Assembly: GCF_001426545.1 (NCBI RefSeq)
Contig: NZ_LMEZ01000005.1
Span: 278,902-342,901, forward strand
From: Mycobacterium sp. Root135
GTDB lineage: Bacteria > Actinomycetota > Actinomycetes > Mycobacteriales > Mycobacteriaceae
Length of the DNA: 64,000 nucleotides
Direction: 5' to 3'
Below are positions 8,585 to 17,006 of this stretch, piece after piece; position 1 is the stretch's first letter, and every line of letters starts with the position of its first letter. The notes under the pieces are model-generated. The model saw nothing but the letters and a program-made list of their open reading frames with translations, had not been told where the DNA came from and ran no database searches. Position numbers and translations under genes: made by a program.

Positions 8585-9394
8585 TCAGAATCCCTTCTTC
8601 TCGAGCCATGCCAGCGTGACGTCGGCAACGTCACGCCAGCCGTCGTCGATGGTCAGCGAGTGTCCCCGTCCCTCGAATTCGTGGAATTCGGTGTCGGAGT
8701 CGCCCTTCCCGTAGAGGCCGTAGACCTCCCTGGTGACCTTCAGTGGCACGGTGTGGTCCTCGGTGCCCGAGGTGAGCAGGAGCGGTCCACGATCGGCCAA
8801 GTGGGTGTCCACCGCTGCGGGTGAGTGTCGGACGAAGTTGGCGGCGGCGTCTTCGAACAGCGGTCGGCCGGGACCGGGGATGGTCCAGCGGGCATGGAGG
8901 GCATCGGATTCCGTTTCGCTGAGGGCGTTTCCGAATGCGTACTGGAATTGCTTGGGGGTGAGGGAGACGGTGCGGTGACGGTTGGCGGGGTTTCCCAGCA
9001 CCGGGAATGCGGAGCGCAGTTGGGCCAGGGGTAGGGACTTGACGCCCTTGATGGGGGCCGGATCGATCGCCACGGCGGCTGCGGCGTATCCACCGGCCAG
9101 TAGTTCCTGGGCGATGAGGCCGCCGAAGGAATGCCCGACGATGACGGGCTTGGTCTCGTGCTTGCCGCCTGCGGCGATCAGTTGGGCGTAGTGCTCGACG
9201 ACCTGACCGATTCCGATGTCGTCGAGGGCGTCGGCGTTCTCCCGGGTTGCGGCGACGGTCTCGGAGTCACCGGGCCAGCCCGGCGCCGAGACGTCGTAGC
9301 CGCTGGCGGTGAAGAGGTCCATCCAGGGCTGCCAGGCGCTGGCATGGATCCACAGGCCGTGAATGAAGATGACGGGGTTCGGCTTGGTGCTCAT
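8585..9394 (-). CDS. alpha/beta hydrolase
   Basis: 269 residues starting at MSTKPNPVIFIHGLW; the ATG at 9394 is preceded by GGAGGAC at good spacing, so the longer open frame is rejected. The alpha/beta hydrolase fold shows HG at the oxyanion region (FIHGLW), nucleophile GHSFGG (about residues 96-101), an acid in SGTEDHTVP (about 215) and the catalytic His in GRGHSLTID (about 245). No signal peptide is seen. It is the first gene of the four-gene operon and faces the second copy of the duplicated promoter block, suggesting control by the LAL regulator at 3021. The substrate is unknown; ester or lactone hydrolysis is likely. Confidence 0.85.
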   Translation of the reverse strand: MSTKPNPVIFIHGLWIHASAWQPWMDLFTASGYDVSAPGWPGDSETVAATRENADALDDIGIGQVVEHYAQLIAAGGKHETKPVIVGHSFGGLIAQELLAGGYAAAAVAIDPAPIKGVKSLPLAQLRSAFPVLGNPANRHRTVSLTPKQFQYAFGNALSETESDALHARWTIPGPGRPLFEDAAANFVRHSPAAVDTHLADRGPLLLTSGTEDHTVPLKVTREVYGLYGKGDSDTEFHEFEGRGHSLTIDDGWRDVADVTLAWLEKKGF

Positions 9395-9429
9395 CGGGAT
9401 GTCCTCCGGGACGTCGTGGTGAGGTGGTC

Positions 9430-9547
9430 TGGGTGTCAGTGGGTGGTGCCGGGCATGTCTCCACAATGCGCCGACGGTCACGGCCCGTGCTTCGGTCAAA
9501 TGACTTCACCTCGATGACTGCGTGGGCAGAGGTTCGGTCTGCTCGTG
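9430..9547. repeat. duplicated divergent-promoter block, copy 2
   Basis: Direct repeat of 2905-3023. Here it sits upstream of the minus-strand hydrolase operon and ends in a GTG matching the regulator's start in copy 1. That GTG opens only a short frame (VERNPAASAA then stop), so no regulator gene follows. The 9395-9626 gap holds this block and nothing else recognisable. Confidence 0.72.
9494..9510. promoter_or_regulatory. candidate operator of the LuxR/LAL regulator, site 2
   Basis: A second, identical copy of GGTCAAATGACTTCACC, about 100 bp before the hydrolase start at 9394. It is identical while flanking bases of the repeat have diverged, which suggests selection on the site. Function is inferred. 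Confidence 0.42.
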
Positions 9548-9626
9548 GAGCGGAATCCGGCTGCGAGCGCGGCGGCCTGAAGCGGCCTGACTGCTCGGGG
9601 AACACCACCCGGGTGGACACTATGAC

Positions 9627-10178
9627 GTGGCCCTTTCTGCAACAGTGTTCAAAGTCGAACTCGGCGTCTCCGACGTCGACCACGGCTACTACGCCGATCA
9701 CACGCTGACCGTGGCCCGCCATCCCAGTGAGACCGATGAGCGGATGGTGGTGCGGTTGTTGGCCTTTGGGCTGCGAGCACACCGGCTCGGCGACGTCGAC
9801 GGTGAGTTGGCGTTCGGGGCTGGCCTGTCCACCCCTGGCGTGCCGGACTTGCGGCTCGCCGACTACACGGGCCGGATTCTGGAGTGGATCAACGTCGGCC
9901 AGCCCGATGAACGGGCCTTGGGAAAGGCAGCCAGCCAGGCCGACCAGGTGCTGCTGTTCCCGTTCGCCGCCGGAGTGGCCACCTGGTGGCGCACCGTCGG
10001 CCCCAAAGTGGCGAAGCTGCCGAACCTGTCTGTGCTGCAGATACCGCACGAGCCGGTACAGCACCTAGCCCAGAGTGTCGATCGGCGGGTCGCCGCGCAG
10101 GTGATGCTGATGGAAGGTCAGGTGACGATGACCGTGGGCGACATCGACGTCACCTTCACCCCCGAGCCCTTGGAGTGA
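9627..10178 (+). CDS. YaeQ-family protein
   Basis: 183 residues, the normal length of the YaeQ family. Typical features are the opening MALSATVFKVELGVSDVDHG, HTLTVARHPSETDERMVVRL, an acidic/aromatic middle and the ending VTMTVGDIDVTFTP. The family has a PD-(D/E)xK nuclease-like fold, but its cellular role is not established. The GTG at 9627 is the start; it follows the duplicated promoter block by about 80 bp. It is convergent with the ketoacid decarboxylase gene that ends at 10226, and nothing in the context suggests a shared function with its neighbours. Confidence 0.85.
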   Translation: MALSATVFKVELGVSDVDHGYYADHTLTVARHPSETDERMVVRLLAFGLRAHRLGDVDGELAFGAGLSTPGVPDLRLADYTGRILEWINVGQPDERALGKAASQADQVLLFPFAAGVATWWRTVGPKVAKLPNLSVLQIPHEPVQHLAQSVDRRVAAQVMLMEGQVTMTVGDIDVTFTPEPLE

Positions 10179-10225
10179 ACGCCTGACACCCTGGCCTCAC
10201 CACCGTCCACCGCGTCAGTGGCGCA

Positions 10226-11875
10226 TTAGCTCATGTTGTAGAGCGTCTTGACGTTCTCGTGCAGTTTCTGGACGAGCGGGGGCACTTCGTAGGTTCCGGT
10301 CACGACCTCGATGTAGGCGGCGCGGGTGCCCTCGGCGGCAGTCGCGAGTGCGGCGTCGAGTTCGGCGCACGTACTCACCCGCGGGGTGAACCAGTCCTCG
10401 CATCCCAGTGCATGCGGAAGCTCGGTGTAGTTCCACGGCGCGACGTCGTTGTAGGCGATGTCGGGGTCGGTGCACAACATTCGCTCGATGAGGTACCCGT
10501 TGTTGTTGAGCACGAAGATGATCGGCTTCAATCCGAGACGGTGGAACTGCCCGATCTCCTGTGCCGTCAGCTGGTGGGAGCCTTCCCCGGTGAACAAGAC
10601 CAGCCGCCGGTTCGGCGCGGCGACGGCCGCCCCCACCGCTGCCGGGGTGGCCCATCCGATGGCGCCCCATAGGGTCTGGTTGTGGAACCGTGCACCGTGT
10701 GGGAGCTGCGCGAACGCCAAACCCATGGAGGACGTCCCGGTTTCGGCGACGACGATGTCGTCGGGCCGCAAGAACTCAGCCCAGCGCGGGTACAGCGCTT
10801 CTGCGGTGATCGGATCGGCACCGGACCCGGACACGGGACCCAGTTGCTCTGGCCGTGGACCACCCCGTTGACGGGTGCTCCACGACCGCTCGGCCAGCGC
10901 GCGGAGAAGGTCGGCCATCTCCACGCCCTGGTAGACGGTCGCGCCCACACTGGTGCTGTGCAGGTCGACCTTGACGATCTTGTCGGGGTCCAGGTTGGAG
11001 GTGAAGGCGCCGGTGTTGAAGTCCGTCGCCATCGTGCCGAACGCCACGACGACGTCGCACGTTTCGACGAACTCGCGGACCGCGGGGTCCATGAGTTGGC
11101 CGTCGTACATGCCGATGTAGTTGGGGTGGTCCTCTTCGAGAACGGACTTGTCGGCGAACATGGTCGCGAACGGAAGGTCCGCCGCCTCGACGAACTGGTG
11201 AGCCGTGTCGCGCAGACCCAACCTGTCGAGAAGAATCCCGGGCAGGACGCATGCCGTCGACGCGGCCTCCAACGCACCGGCCACGGCGTCGGTCGCGGCT
11301 GCCAATGCCGTCGAATCGCTGACCGGCAGGGCCAGGGGCTCTGATCGAGCGACGATTGGTTTGTCGACGACGTCGGAGGGCAGGGCCATGTAGACGGGGC
11401 GCCGGTTGTAGAGGGCTTCGGCGATCAGCCGTTCGGTCTCGGCGACTGCGTTGGCCGGGGTGATGATCGCGCTGGCTCCGGTGACGGTGTCGGCCATCGA
11501 CCGGAACAAGTCGAATTGTCCGTTGCCGAGGGTGTGATGCACCAGTGACCGGTTGGCTTGAGTGGCCAGGGTGGGCATACCCACGAGGTGGAAGACCGGC
11601 AGGTTCTCGGCGTAGGAGCCGGCGACCGCGCTGATCGCGCTGAGTTCCCCTACCCCGTAGGTCGTGGTGACCGCGCCCACGCCCTGGACACGGGCGTACC
11701 CGTCGGCGGCATACGCGGCGTTGAGTTCGTTGCAGCAGCCGACCCAGTTGACGTCGGGGTGCGCGACGATGGCATCGTGCAGGGGGAACGCGTAATCCCC
11801 TGGTACGCCGAAGATGTCGTTGACACCGACGTCGTGGAGCCTGCGAAGAATGTACTCGATTACGGTGACGGTCAT
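10226..11875 (-). CDS. thiamine-diphosphate 2-ketoacid decarboxylase (indolepyruvate/branched-chain ketoacid type)
   Basis: 549 residues, full length for pyruvate/indolepyruvate decarboxylases. The catalytic Glu is in GCCNELNAAYAADGYAR (about residues 46-62). The HH pair diagnostic of decarboxylases over acetolactate synthases is present in SLVHHTLGNG (about 110). The ThDP-Mg motif runs from GEGSHQLTAQEIGQF to VLNNNGY (about 440-480). It converts a 2-oxo acid to the aldehyde and CO2, consuming a proton; aromatic or branched-chain 2-oxo acids are most likely. It is the last gene of the ubiX-ubiD-flavin reductase operon, 55 bp after the reductase. Confidence 0.88.
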   Translation of the reverse strand: MTVTVIEYILRRLHDVGVNDIFGVPGDYAFPLHDAIVAHPDVNWVGCCNELNAAYAADGYARVQGVGAVTTTYGVGELSAISAVAGSYAENLPVFHLVGMPTLATQANRSLVHHTLGNGQFDLFRSMADTVTGASAIITPANAVAETERLIAEALYNRRPVYMALPSDVVDKPIVARSEPLALPVSDSTALAAATDAVAGALEAASTACVLPGILLDRLGLRDTAHQFVEAADLPFATMFADKSVLEEDHPNYIGMYDGQLMDPAVREFVETCDVVVAFGTMATDFNTGAFTSNLDPDKIVKVDLHSTSVGATVYQGVEMADLLRALAERSWSTRQRGGPRPEQLGPVSGSGADPITAEALYPRWAEFLRPDDIVVAETGTSSMGLAFAQLPHGARFHNQTLWGAIGWATPAAVGAAVAAPNRRLVLFTGEGSHQLTAQEIGQFHRLGLKPIIFVLNNNGYLIERMLCTDPDIAYNDVAPWNYTELPHALGCEDWFTPRVSTCAELDAALATAAEGTRAAYIEVVTGTYEVPPLVQKLHENVKTLYNMS

Positions 11876-11930
11876 CTAAATCTTCCTTCTCTCGTCTACC
11901 GACGCATGCCGATCTTCTGGGGTCGTGCGG

Positions 11931-12554
11931 TCAGGATGGTCGAATCATTTCGAACATGGAGTCGGGGCTGATCTCGGCGTAGCTCGCTGGTCCGCCGGCG
12001 CGCAGGATGGGGTGGGGTCTGGCGGTGTCGTAGACACCGTCTGTCAGCAGGGCGCGGTCGATGTGAACGGCGACCACTTCGCCCAGCACGAGCCACGTGT
12101 CCACAGCCGTACCGTCGGCTCGTTTCAGTTGTGTGAGTTGCGTCAGTTTGCATTCGAAGTTGACCGGGCTTTCCAGCACGCGCGGTGCCGAGACGACCGT
12201 CGACGGCACGGGCGTTAGGCCCGCGTCTTCGAACTCGTCTCGTTCCGCCGGCAAGGACGCAGCAGTCTCGTTCATCTGCGTTGCCAACGACCGGGTGGCA
12301 AGGTTCCACACGAACTCGCCAGTGGCGTCGACGTTGGCGACGGTGTCCTTCCACCCGATCGAAGAGAACCCGACGATCGGCGGGCCGTAGTTGAATCCGT
12401 TGAAGAAGCTGTAAGGAGCCAGGTTTCGTACCCCGTGGCGATCCGCACTGGAGATCCATCCGATGGGCCGCGGTCCGACGATGGCGTTGAACGGGTCATG
12501 CGGCAGTCCGGTGCCCTCGGCCGGTCGATAGAAGTGGGCATCACTCCCGGCCAT
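11931..12554 (-). CDS. flavin reductase-like FMN-binding protein (DIM6/NtaB family)
   Basis: 207 residues with the split-barrel flavin reductase fold: NAIVGPRPIGWISSADRHGV near residue 24, LAPYSFFNGFNYGPPIVGFS near 46, and the later FECKLTQL and LVLGEVVAVHID. Proteins of this family bind FMN and either supply reduced flavin or act as flavin oxidoreductases. It lies directly after ubiD (39 bp) and before the ketoacid decarboxylase in one operon. One attractive but unproven idea is that it delivers FMNH2 to UbiX, which prenylates reduced FMN to make the UbiD cofactor. Confidence 0.85.
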   Translation of the reverse strand: MAGSDAHFYRPAEGTGLPHDPFNAIVGPRPIGWISSADRHGVRNLAPYSFFNGFNYGPPIVGFSSIGWKDTVANVDATGEFVWNLATRSLATQMNETAASLPAERDEFEDAGLTPVPSTVVSAPRVLESPVNFECKLTQLTQLKRADGTAVDTWLVLGEVVAVHIDRALLTDGVYDTARPHPILRAGGPASYAEISPDSMFEMIRPS

Positions 12555-12593
12555 CTCAGATCGAACCCTCAGCCGTACGCGTCATGTCGGCGG

Positions 12594-14117
12594 TCACGAC
12601 GTGAATCCCCAGCGTTCCCAGTTGTCGAGCACTCTTTGCTTGACCGGCGTCGGATAGTTCTTGTCGAAGGACATGACCCGCTTCTCTGGACGGCCCACTC
12701 TGTCAGCGTTTTCCAGGCATGCGTAGACGACGAGCGAGGTGCCTCTGTTCTCGGCGAGTTCGCGAGCGACGTGGTAGGACTCGATGCCGTCACCGAACGC
12801 CTGCAGTTCCGGAAAGAAGTACGTGGTGAACGTGGGATGGTTGCGTGAAGCGAAGGCCCACACCACCTGCTGGACGTCGGAGGGGTCGATGTCCTCGCCC
12901 ACCACCAAGATCTTGGTCACGGTGTCACCCACGTGCTGAGTCCAGAACGTGTTGCCGAGGCGTTTCATGAAATCGTCGAGTGTCCAGCCGGTGCGCTCGT
13001 GCCAGTCGGTGGGGACTCGGATCACGAACCACAAGATGGCGGCTTCGAAGAGGTACATCCCGTCGATCACGGGTAGCCCGGCCTTCTTCAGTGCCACCAC
13101 GGAATCCGAGGAAATGAAGAATCCCATGGTGACGTGGCAGTTGTCGATGGGCACACCGGGGATCGACATGGGCAGCACCGGGTTGTCGCGGAAAGTGACG
13201 CACGTGACCTTCTGCCGCGGAAACGGCGTCGTCTCGTCGGGCAGATAGCCCGGATACTCCCCGAAGGGACCTTCCGGTTCAGTGCTGCCGTACTCGACGA
13301 CCCCTTCGATGATGATCTCTGCGTCCGCCGGTACGAGGATGTCGCTGGTCTCGCATTTCACCATGTCCAATGGTTCGTCGAGCAGCGCGCTGGCCATGTC
13401 GTACTCGTCCACCCACGCCGGTATGCGCGACGCGGCTTGCGTTGAGGCGACCGGGCTTACGCCCAAAGCGCACGCCCAGGGCATGTCCCGCTTCTGTTCG
13501 CGCCACATCCCCCAGATCATCCCGTTGTGCTGTTTGGGCCACCACTGCCCGGTCATGGTCTGGGCGTCGATGATGACGGCGCGGTTGGTCGACCAGTTGG
13601 TCCACCGCCCATCCGGAGTCTTGAGGATGTTCAAGCCTGCCGTCTGCAGGTACCGGCCGCCGTCGCCGTCGTGGGCCAGGGGTGCGGGGATCTTGTTCAG
13701 GTCGATCTGGTCGCCCACCCAGGTGTTCTGCTTGCAGGGCGCATCGGCCGCGTCGAGGATGCGTGGTGGATGAGCTTGGCCGTTCTCCTTGGCCTCGATG
13801 TAGGCGGCCTGAATGTCCATCAACGGGGTTTCGGGGGGCAGGCCCATCATGGCCGCCAGGCGGCGCCACGGTTGCCCGGGGTAGGAACTCTTTCCCATTC
13901 CCCAGTCGGCGGCGCGAAATCCGGGCGCAGCGTCCTTCACGTGGTTGAAAACCGGCATGGGAGCTAGCGTTTCGGCAGCATGACGGAAGATGGCCCCCAT
14001 TTCGAGGTTCCAGTCGACTTCGTCGTCGATCTCGACGAGTTCGCCCATGTCCTTCATCAGGGAGAGGTACTCGCGGTAGCTGCGGGGAATCTTGTTGCGG
14101 TCGACGTGTGCAGACAT
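12594..14117 (-). CDS. UbiD-family prenyl-FMN-dependent (de)carboxylase
   Basis: 507 residues, normal for UbiD/Fdc. Recognisable parts are the cofactor region (NWSTNRAVIIDAQTMTGQWW, about residues 170-190), MVKCETSDILVPADAEIIIE (about 255-275) with the active-site acidic residues, and the family hallmark EGPFGEYPGY (about 285). The reaction is reversible non-oxidative decarboxylation of an aromatic, heteroaromatic or unsaturated acid using prenylated FMN. It resembles the phenolic-acid and indole/pyrrole carboxylate branch more than the ubiquinone branch; mycobacteria use menaquinone. It follows ubiX by 33 bp and precedes the flavin reductase gene. Confidence 0.9.
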   Translation of the reverse strand: MSAHVDRNKIPRSYREYLSLMKDMGELVEIDDEVDWNLEMGAIFRHAAETLAPMPVFNHVKDAAPGFRAADWGMGKSSYPGQPWRRLAAMMGLPPETPLMDIQAAYIEAKENGQAHPPRILDAADAPCKQNTWVGDQIDLNKIPAPLAHDGDGGRYLQTAGLNILKTPDGRWTNWSTNRAVIIDAQTMTGQWWPKQHNGMIWGMWREQKRDMPWACALGVSPVASTQAASRIPAWVDEYDMASALLDEPLDMVKCETSDILVPADAEIIIEGVVEYGSTEPEGPFGEYPGYLPDETTPFPRQKVTCVTFRDNPVLPMSIPGVPIDNCHVTMGFFISSDSVVALKKAGLPVIDGMYLFEAAILWFVIRVPTDWHERTGWTLDDFMKRLGNTFWTQHVGDTVTKILVVGEDIDPSDVQQVVWAFASRNHPTFTTYFFPELQAFGDGIESYHVARELAENRGTSLVVYACLENADRVGRPEKRVMSFDKNYPTPVKQRVLDNWERWGFTS

Positions 14118-14150
14118 GTGGTGTGTGCTCCTAAAGCGTCGGGATGGTGG

Positions 14151-14777
14151 TCAGCGGACGGGACGAAGAAGCCCGGGCTCTTGGCGCAGATCGGGTGTCG
14201 GTGGTCGAACGCCGGTCCAGCGCGGGAAGAGGTCTCGGCGCAGCTCGACGTCGGCGAGGTCTAGGACGCGGTTGACGGTTTGGTCGATCAGGTCGTCGAT
14301 GGTTTCGGGCCGTTGGTAGAAGGCCGGCGCCGCGGGCATGATGATCGCGCCGATTTCGGCGAGCTGGGTGAGGATGCGCAGGTGTCCGAGGTGCAGCGGT
14401 GTCTCGCGCACCAGCAGAACCAGGCGGCGTCGCTCTTTGAGCATGACATCGGCGGCGCGCAGCAGCAGGTTGTCGGAGTAGGAGGTTGCGATACCGGCCG
14501 CGGTCTTCATCGAGCAGGGTGCGACGACCATGGCGTGGGCGCGAAACGACCCTGAGGCGATCGAGGCGCCGATGTCGTTGGGTTTGTGCACGACATCCGC
14601 GCGATCTTCGATCTCGCCGACAGTCATGTCAAGTTCGTAATGCATTGTCCGGCGGGCAGATTGGGACATAACCAGATGCGTTTCGACATCGGGTTCCCCC
14701 TGCAAGACCTCCAGGAGGCGCACGCCGTACGCCGTGCCGCTGGCCCCGGATATTCCTACGATCACGCGAGTGGTCAT
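14151..14777 (-). CDS. ubiX: UbiX/Pad1-family flavin prenyltransferase
   Basis: 208 residues. The FMN site motif VGISGASGTAYGVRLLEVL (residues 7-25) and the downstream segments PCSMKTAAGIATSYSDNLLL and LVLLVRETPLHLGHL (about 120-135) are diagnostic. UbiX joins dimethylallyl phosphate to FMN, making the prenyl-FMN cofactor of UbiD. The ATG at 14777 has an AGGAGGA ribosome site. It is the first gene of the ubiX-ubiD-flavin reductase-decarboxylase operon. The promoter region is shared with the divergent hydrolase-lysR pair and contains two LysR boxes. Confidence 0.92.
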   Translation of the reverse strand: MTTRVIVGISGASGTAYGVRLLEVLQGEPDVETHLVMSQSARRTMHYELDMTVGEIEDRADVVHKPNDIGASIASGSFRAHAMVVAPCSMKTAAGIATSYSDNLLLRAADVMLKERRRLVLLVRETPLHLGHLRILTQLAEIGAIIMPAAPAFYQRPETIDDLIDQTVNRVLDLADVELRRDLFPRWTGVRPPTPDLRQEPGLLRPVR

Positions 14778-14973
14778 GTCAGTCCTCCTCGGTTGTGCCG
14801 GCCGAATGTCATGCCTTGACCCAACTCCGATCGTGCGTTGGTCGACAGCCCGGTGGCGGTAGTCATCCTTTCCGGCTAGCGGGTAGAGGCGTCGCGAGCA
14901 GAAGTCACGGAACTAGGTTCGAAGTCTCGTGTACCGGATGCGCCGGCGTCCAATAGGAATCGTCACGGGCGCC

Positions 14974-15015
14974 CATCGGCTCCGCCGATGGTGACATGCA
15001 TCGGTTCCGCCTATG
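14974..15015. promoter_or_regulatory. two tandem LysR-type boxes between ubiX and the hydrolase gene
   Basis: CATCGGCTCCGCCGATG at 14974-14990 (perfect dyad arms) and CATCGGTTCCGCCTATG at 14999-15015, offset by 25 bp. They match the box at 16890-16906 upstream of acetolactate synthase. The arrangement of dyads with T-N11-A geometry is usual for LysR regulators. A wider inverted repeat, GGCGTCCAAT (14945-14954) with its complement at 15034-15043, brackets both boxes. The 14778-15100 gap (323 bp) holds these elements and no gene. Confidence 0.6.
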
Positions 15016-15100
15016 ACCGCATCGCCAATCACGATTGGACGCCGACGAATTGGCCCGTCACCATGAGCGTTCACTCGTCGTTCATCGGAGCGTGTCCGTG

Positions 15101-15814
15101 ATGCCCACCCCGACAGTCGTTCTCGTGCACGGAGCATTCACCGATGCCTCGTCCTACCAGCCGGTCACCAAGGGACTTCTGGACTCCGGCATCCCGGTGG
15201 TTGCCGTCGCCGTACCGAACCGCAGTCTGATCGGAGACGCTGCGTTGGTCCGCGCCTTCGTCGAGACGATCGCGGGGTCCGTGCTGTTGGTCGGCCATTC
15301 CTATGGTGGAGCGGTCATCACCGAAGCCGGCACCGCGTCCAACGTCGCGGCGCTGCTCTACCTCGCCGGATACGCGTTGGCGGAGGGTGAAAGCGTCGCG
15401 CAGCTGCAAGGCCAGTTCCCTGACTCCGACCTTCCCGACGCACTGATTCAGACGCCGTTCCCGGCCACCGAGCATTCCGCCGCCGGGATGGACGTGTCGG
15501 TCGACCCCGCAAAGTTCGCCGCGGTGCTGGCCGCCGACGTCGATCCCGGCGTCGCGTCGGTGCTCGCCGTGTCACAGCGGCCCGTGGCCGCCGCCGCGTT
15601 CGCCGAGCCGGCCACGACCGCGGCCTGGCGGACCCGCCCGACCTGGGCGGTCATGTGTACCGCCGATCACGGGATTCTCCCGCAGGTACAGCGCTTCGGC
15701 TACGAGCGTGCCGGCGCCACGATCCGCGAAGTCGACTCCTCAAATCTGGTGATGCTGTCTCAGCCCGCGTTCGTCATCGACACCATCCGGGAAATCGTGG
15801 GAGCCCTCGGCTGA
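15101..15814 (+). CDS. alpha/beta hydrolase with substituted catalytic His
   Basis: 237 residues from the ATG at 15101 (CGGAG upstream). It is a paralogue of the hydrolase at 22913: both begin TPTVVLVHGAF and share GHSYGGAVIT (nucleophile Ser near residue 70). The paralogue has DGSHTAF at the catalytic His position, but this protein reads DSSNLVM, with Asn (AAT, 15743-15745, residue 215). Classical Ser-His-Asp hydrolysis should therefore be lost or very weak, unless another His substitutes. It is divergent from ubiX and 100 bp upstream of lysR in the same direction. A sensor, lyase-like or degenerate role is possible. Confidence 0.82.
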   Translation: MPTPTVVLVHGAFTDASSYQPVTKGLLDSGIPVVAVAVPNRSLIGDAALVRAFVETIAGSVLLVGHSYGGAVITEAGTASNVAALLYLAGYALAEGESVAQLQGQFPDSDLPDALIQTPFPATEHSAAGMDVSVDPAKFAAVLAADVDPGVASVLAVSQRPVAAAAFAEPATTAAWRTRPTWAVMCTADHGILPQVQRFGYERAGATIREVDSSNLVMLSQPAFVIDTIREIVGALG

Positions 15815-15914
15815 CACGTCGGCAATCCTCCCGACACACCACAGTCGTTGGCTACCAGGAATCTTTTCCAGGTAAGTAGCCACCAGCCAAGATCATCGGG
15901 CATCGTGTCGATTC

Positions 15915-16832
15915 ATGGAGCTGAGAACGCTGGAATACTTCGTCGCGGTTGCCGACGAAGGCTCGTTCACCCGAGCCGCCCAGAAGTGCTTCATCACGCA
16001 ACCCTCGATCAGCGCGCAGATCCAAGGGCTGGAACGCGAGCTAGGCGAGGCACTGTTCGACCGGACTCAGCGCACCACCGCGCTCACAGACGCCGGTCAG
16101 GTCCTGCTTCCCTACGCACGACTGTGCATCCAGGCCGCCAACGACGCCAAGGCAGAGTTCTCCGCGCGTGCTGGCCTGCTGCGCGGCGAGTTCCGGATCG
16201 GGACCGGAGGCGGGGTGGAACACACCACCACCCCGGTGCTTCTTGGCGCGCTTCGGCAGGAGTATCCAGGCATCGACATCGTCGTCTCCGAAGCCACCAG
16301 TAAGCCACTGTTGGACATGGTCCTGCAGAACCAGCTGCACGCGGCCGTGATCGCCCGACCCGTCGATGCATTGCCGGCTTCGATCAGCACCTCACCGCTG
16401 TTCGTCGACCAGATCGTCGCGGTGTTCGACCCCGGCGTGTACCCGCTCGGCGACAATGACCCACTCGCACTCAGTGAGCTGGCCTGCTACCCGATCATCA
16501 CCTACCCGCGCACTAGCGCGTTGCGGGCCAGTATCGACCGCGTAGCGGCAGCGACCGGCACCGAAGTCCTGGTCAACTGTGCTGCCAACGACGTTCGCCT
16601 GCAGGTCTCCTTCGCCCAGCAAGGACTCGGAGTGGCTCTGAGCTCCCGATGCGATCCCGCCCTCATCGGTTGCGGCCTCACCGTCCGGCAGATCACCCCG
16701 CAGATCGACTTCGAGAAGATACTGATCTGGCGCAACGACATTCCCGCTTCAGCGCCCCTGCGGGCGTTCCTCGCACTGTGGAACACCACGGTGAACGAGG
16801 AAGAGACGACGTCGGGCCAAGCGTGTAGGTGA
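15915..16832 (+). CDS. LysR-family transcriptional regulator
   Basis: 305 residues, standard LTTR length. The N-terminal winged HTH is complete: MELRTLEYFVAVADEGSFTR, AAQKCFITQPSISAQIQGLE and RELGEALFDRTQRTTALTDAG. A periplasmic-binding-protein-like effector domain follows from about residue 90 to the end. It lies between the two arms of the decarboxylase island. In Bacillus and Klebsiella the acetoin operon is controlled by LysR proteins (AlsR/BudR), and in Bacillus a LysR controls the ubiX/ubiD-type bsd operon, so both arms have precedent for LysR control. The three 17-bp boxes at 14974, 14999 and 16890 are its probable sites. Confidence 0.9.
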   Translation: MELRTLEYFVAVADEGSFTRAAQKCFITQPSISAQIQGLERELGEALFDRTQRTTALTDAGQVLLPYARLCIQAANDAKAEFSARAGLLRGEFRIGTGGGVEHTTTPVLLGALRQEYPGIDIVVSEATSKPLLDMVLQNQLHAAVIARPVDALPASISTSPLFVDQIVAVFDPGVYPLGDNDPLALSELACYPIITYPRTSALRASIDRVAAATGTEVLVNCAANDVRLQVSFAQQGLGVALSSRCDPALIGCGLTVRQITPQIDFEKILIWRNDIPASAPLRAFLALWNTTVNEEETTSGQACR

Positions 16833-16889
16833 TCCACACCGCCGAGACGCGGTGACGCCGGTCATGCTGCCTAACAACGGGTTCGGACG

Positions 16890-16906
16890 CATAGGTCACG
16901 CCTATG
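16890..16906. promoter_or_regulatory. LysR-type box upstream of acetolactate synthase
   Basis: CATAGGTCACGCCTATG, a dyad with arms CATAGG/CCTATG and the ATA-N9-TAT core expected for a LysR regulator. It sits 100 bp before the acetolactate synthase ATG. Together with the boxes at 14974 and 14999 it gives the consensus CATMGGYYMCGCCKATG. The rest of the 16833-17006 gap has no further feature I can support. Confidence 0.6.
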
Positions 16907-17006
16907 GAGTGGCCGTGAAGAACCAATTGGACGCATCGGCACCGTCCACGGAAGGCTGCAGTCGACTCGCCCCCGCACCCCGACTTCGCTCGACGAAGGA
17001 CCACAC

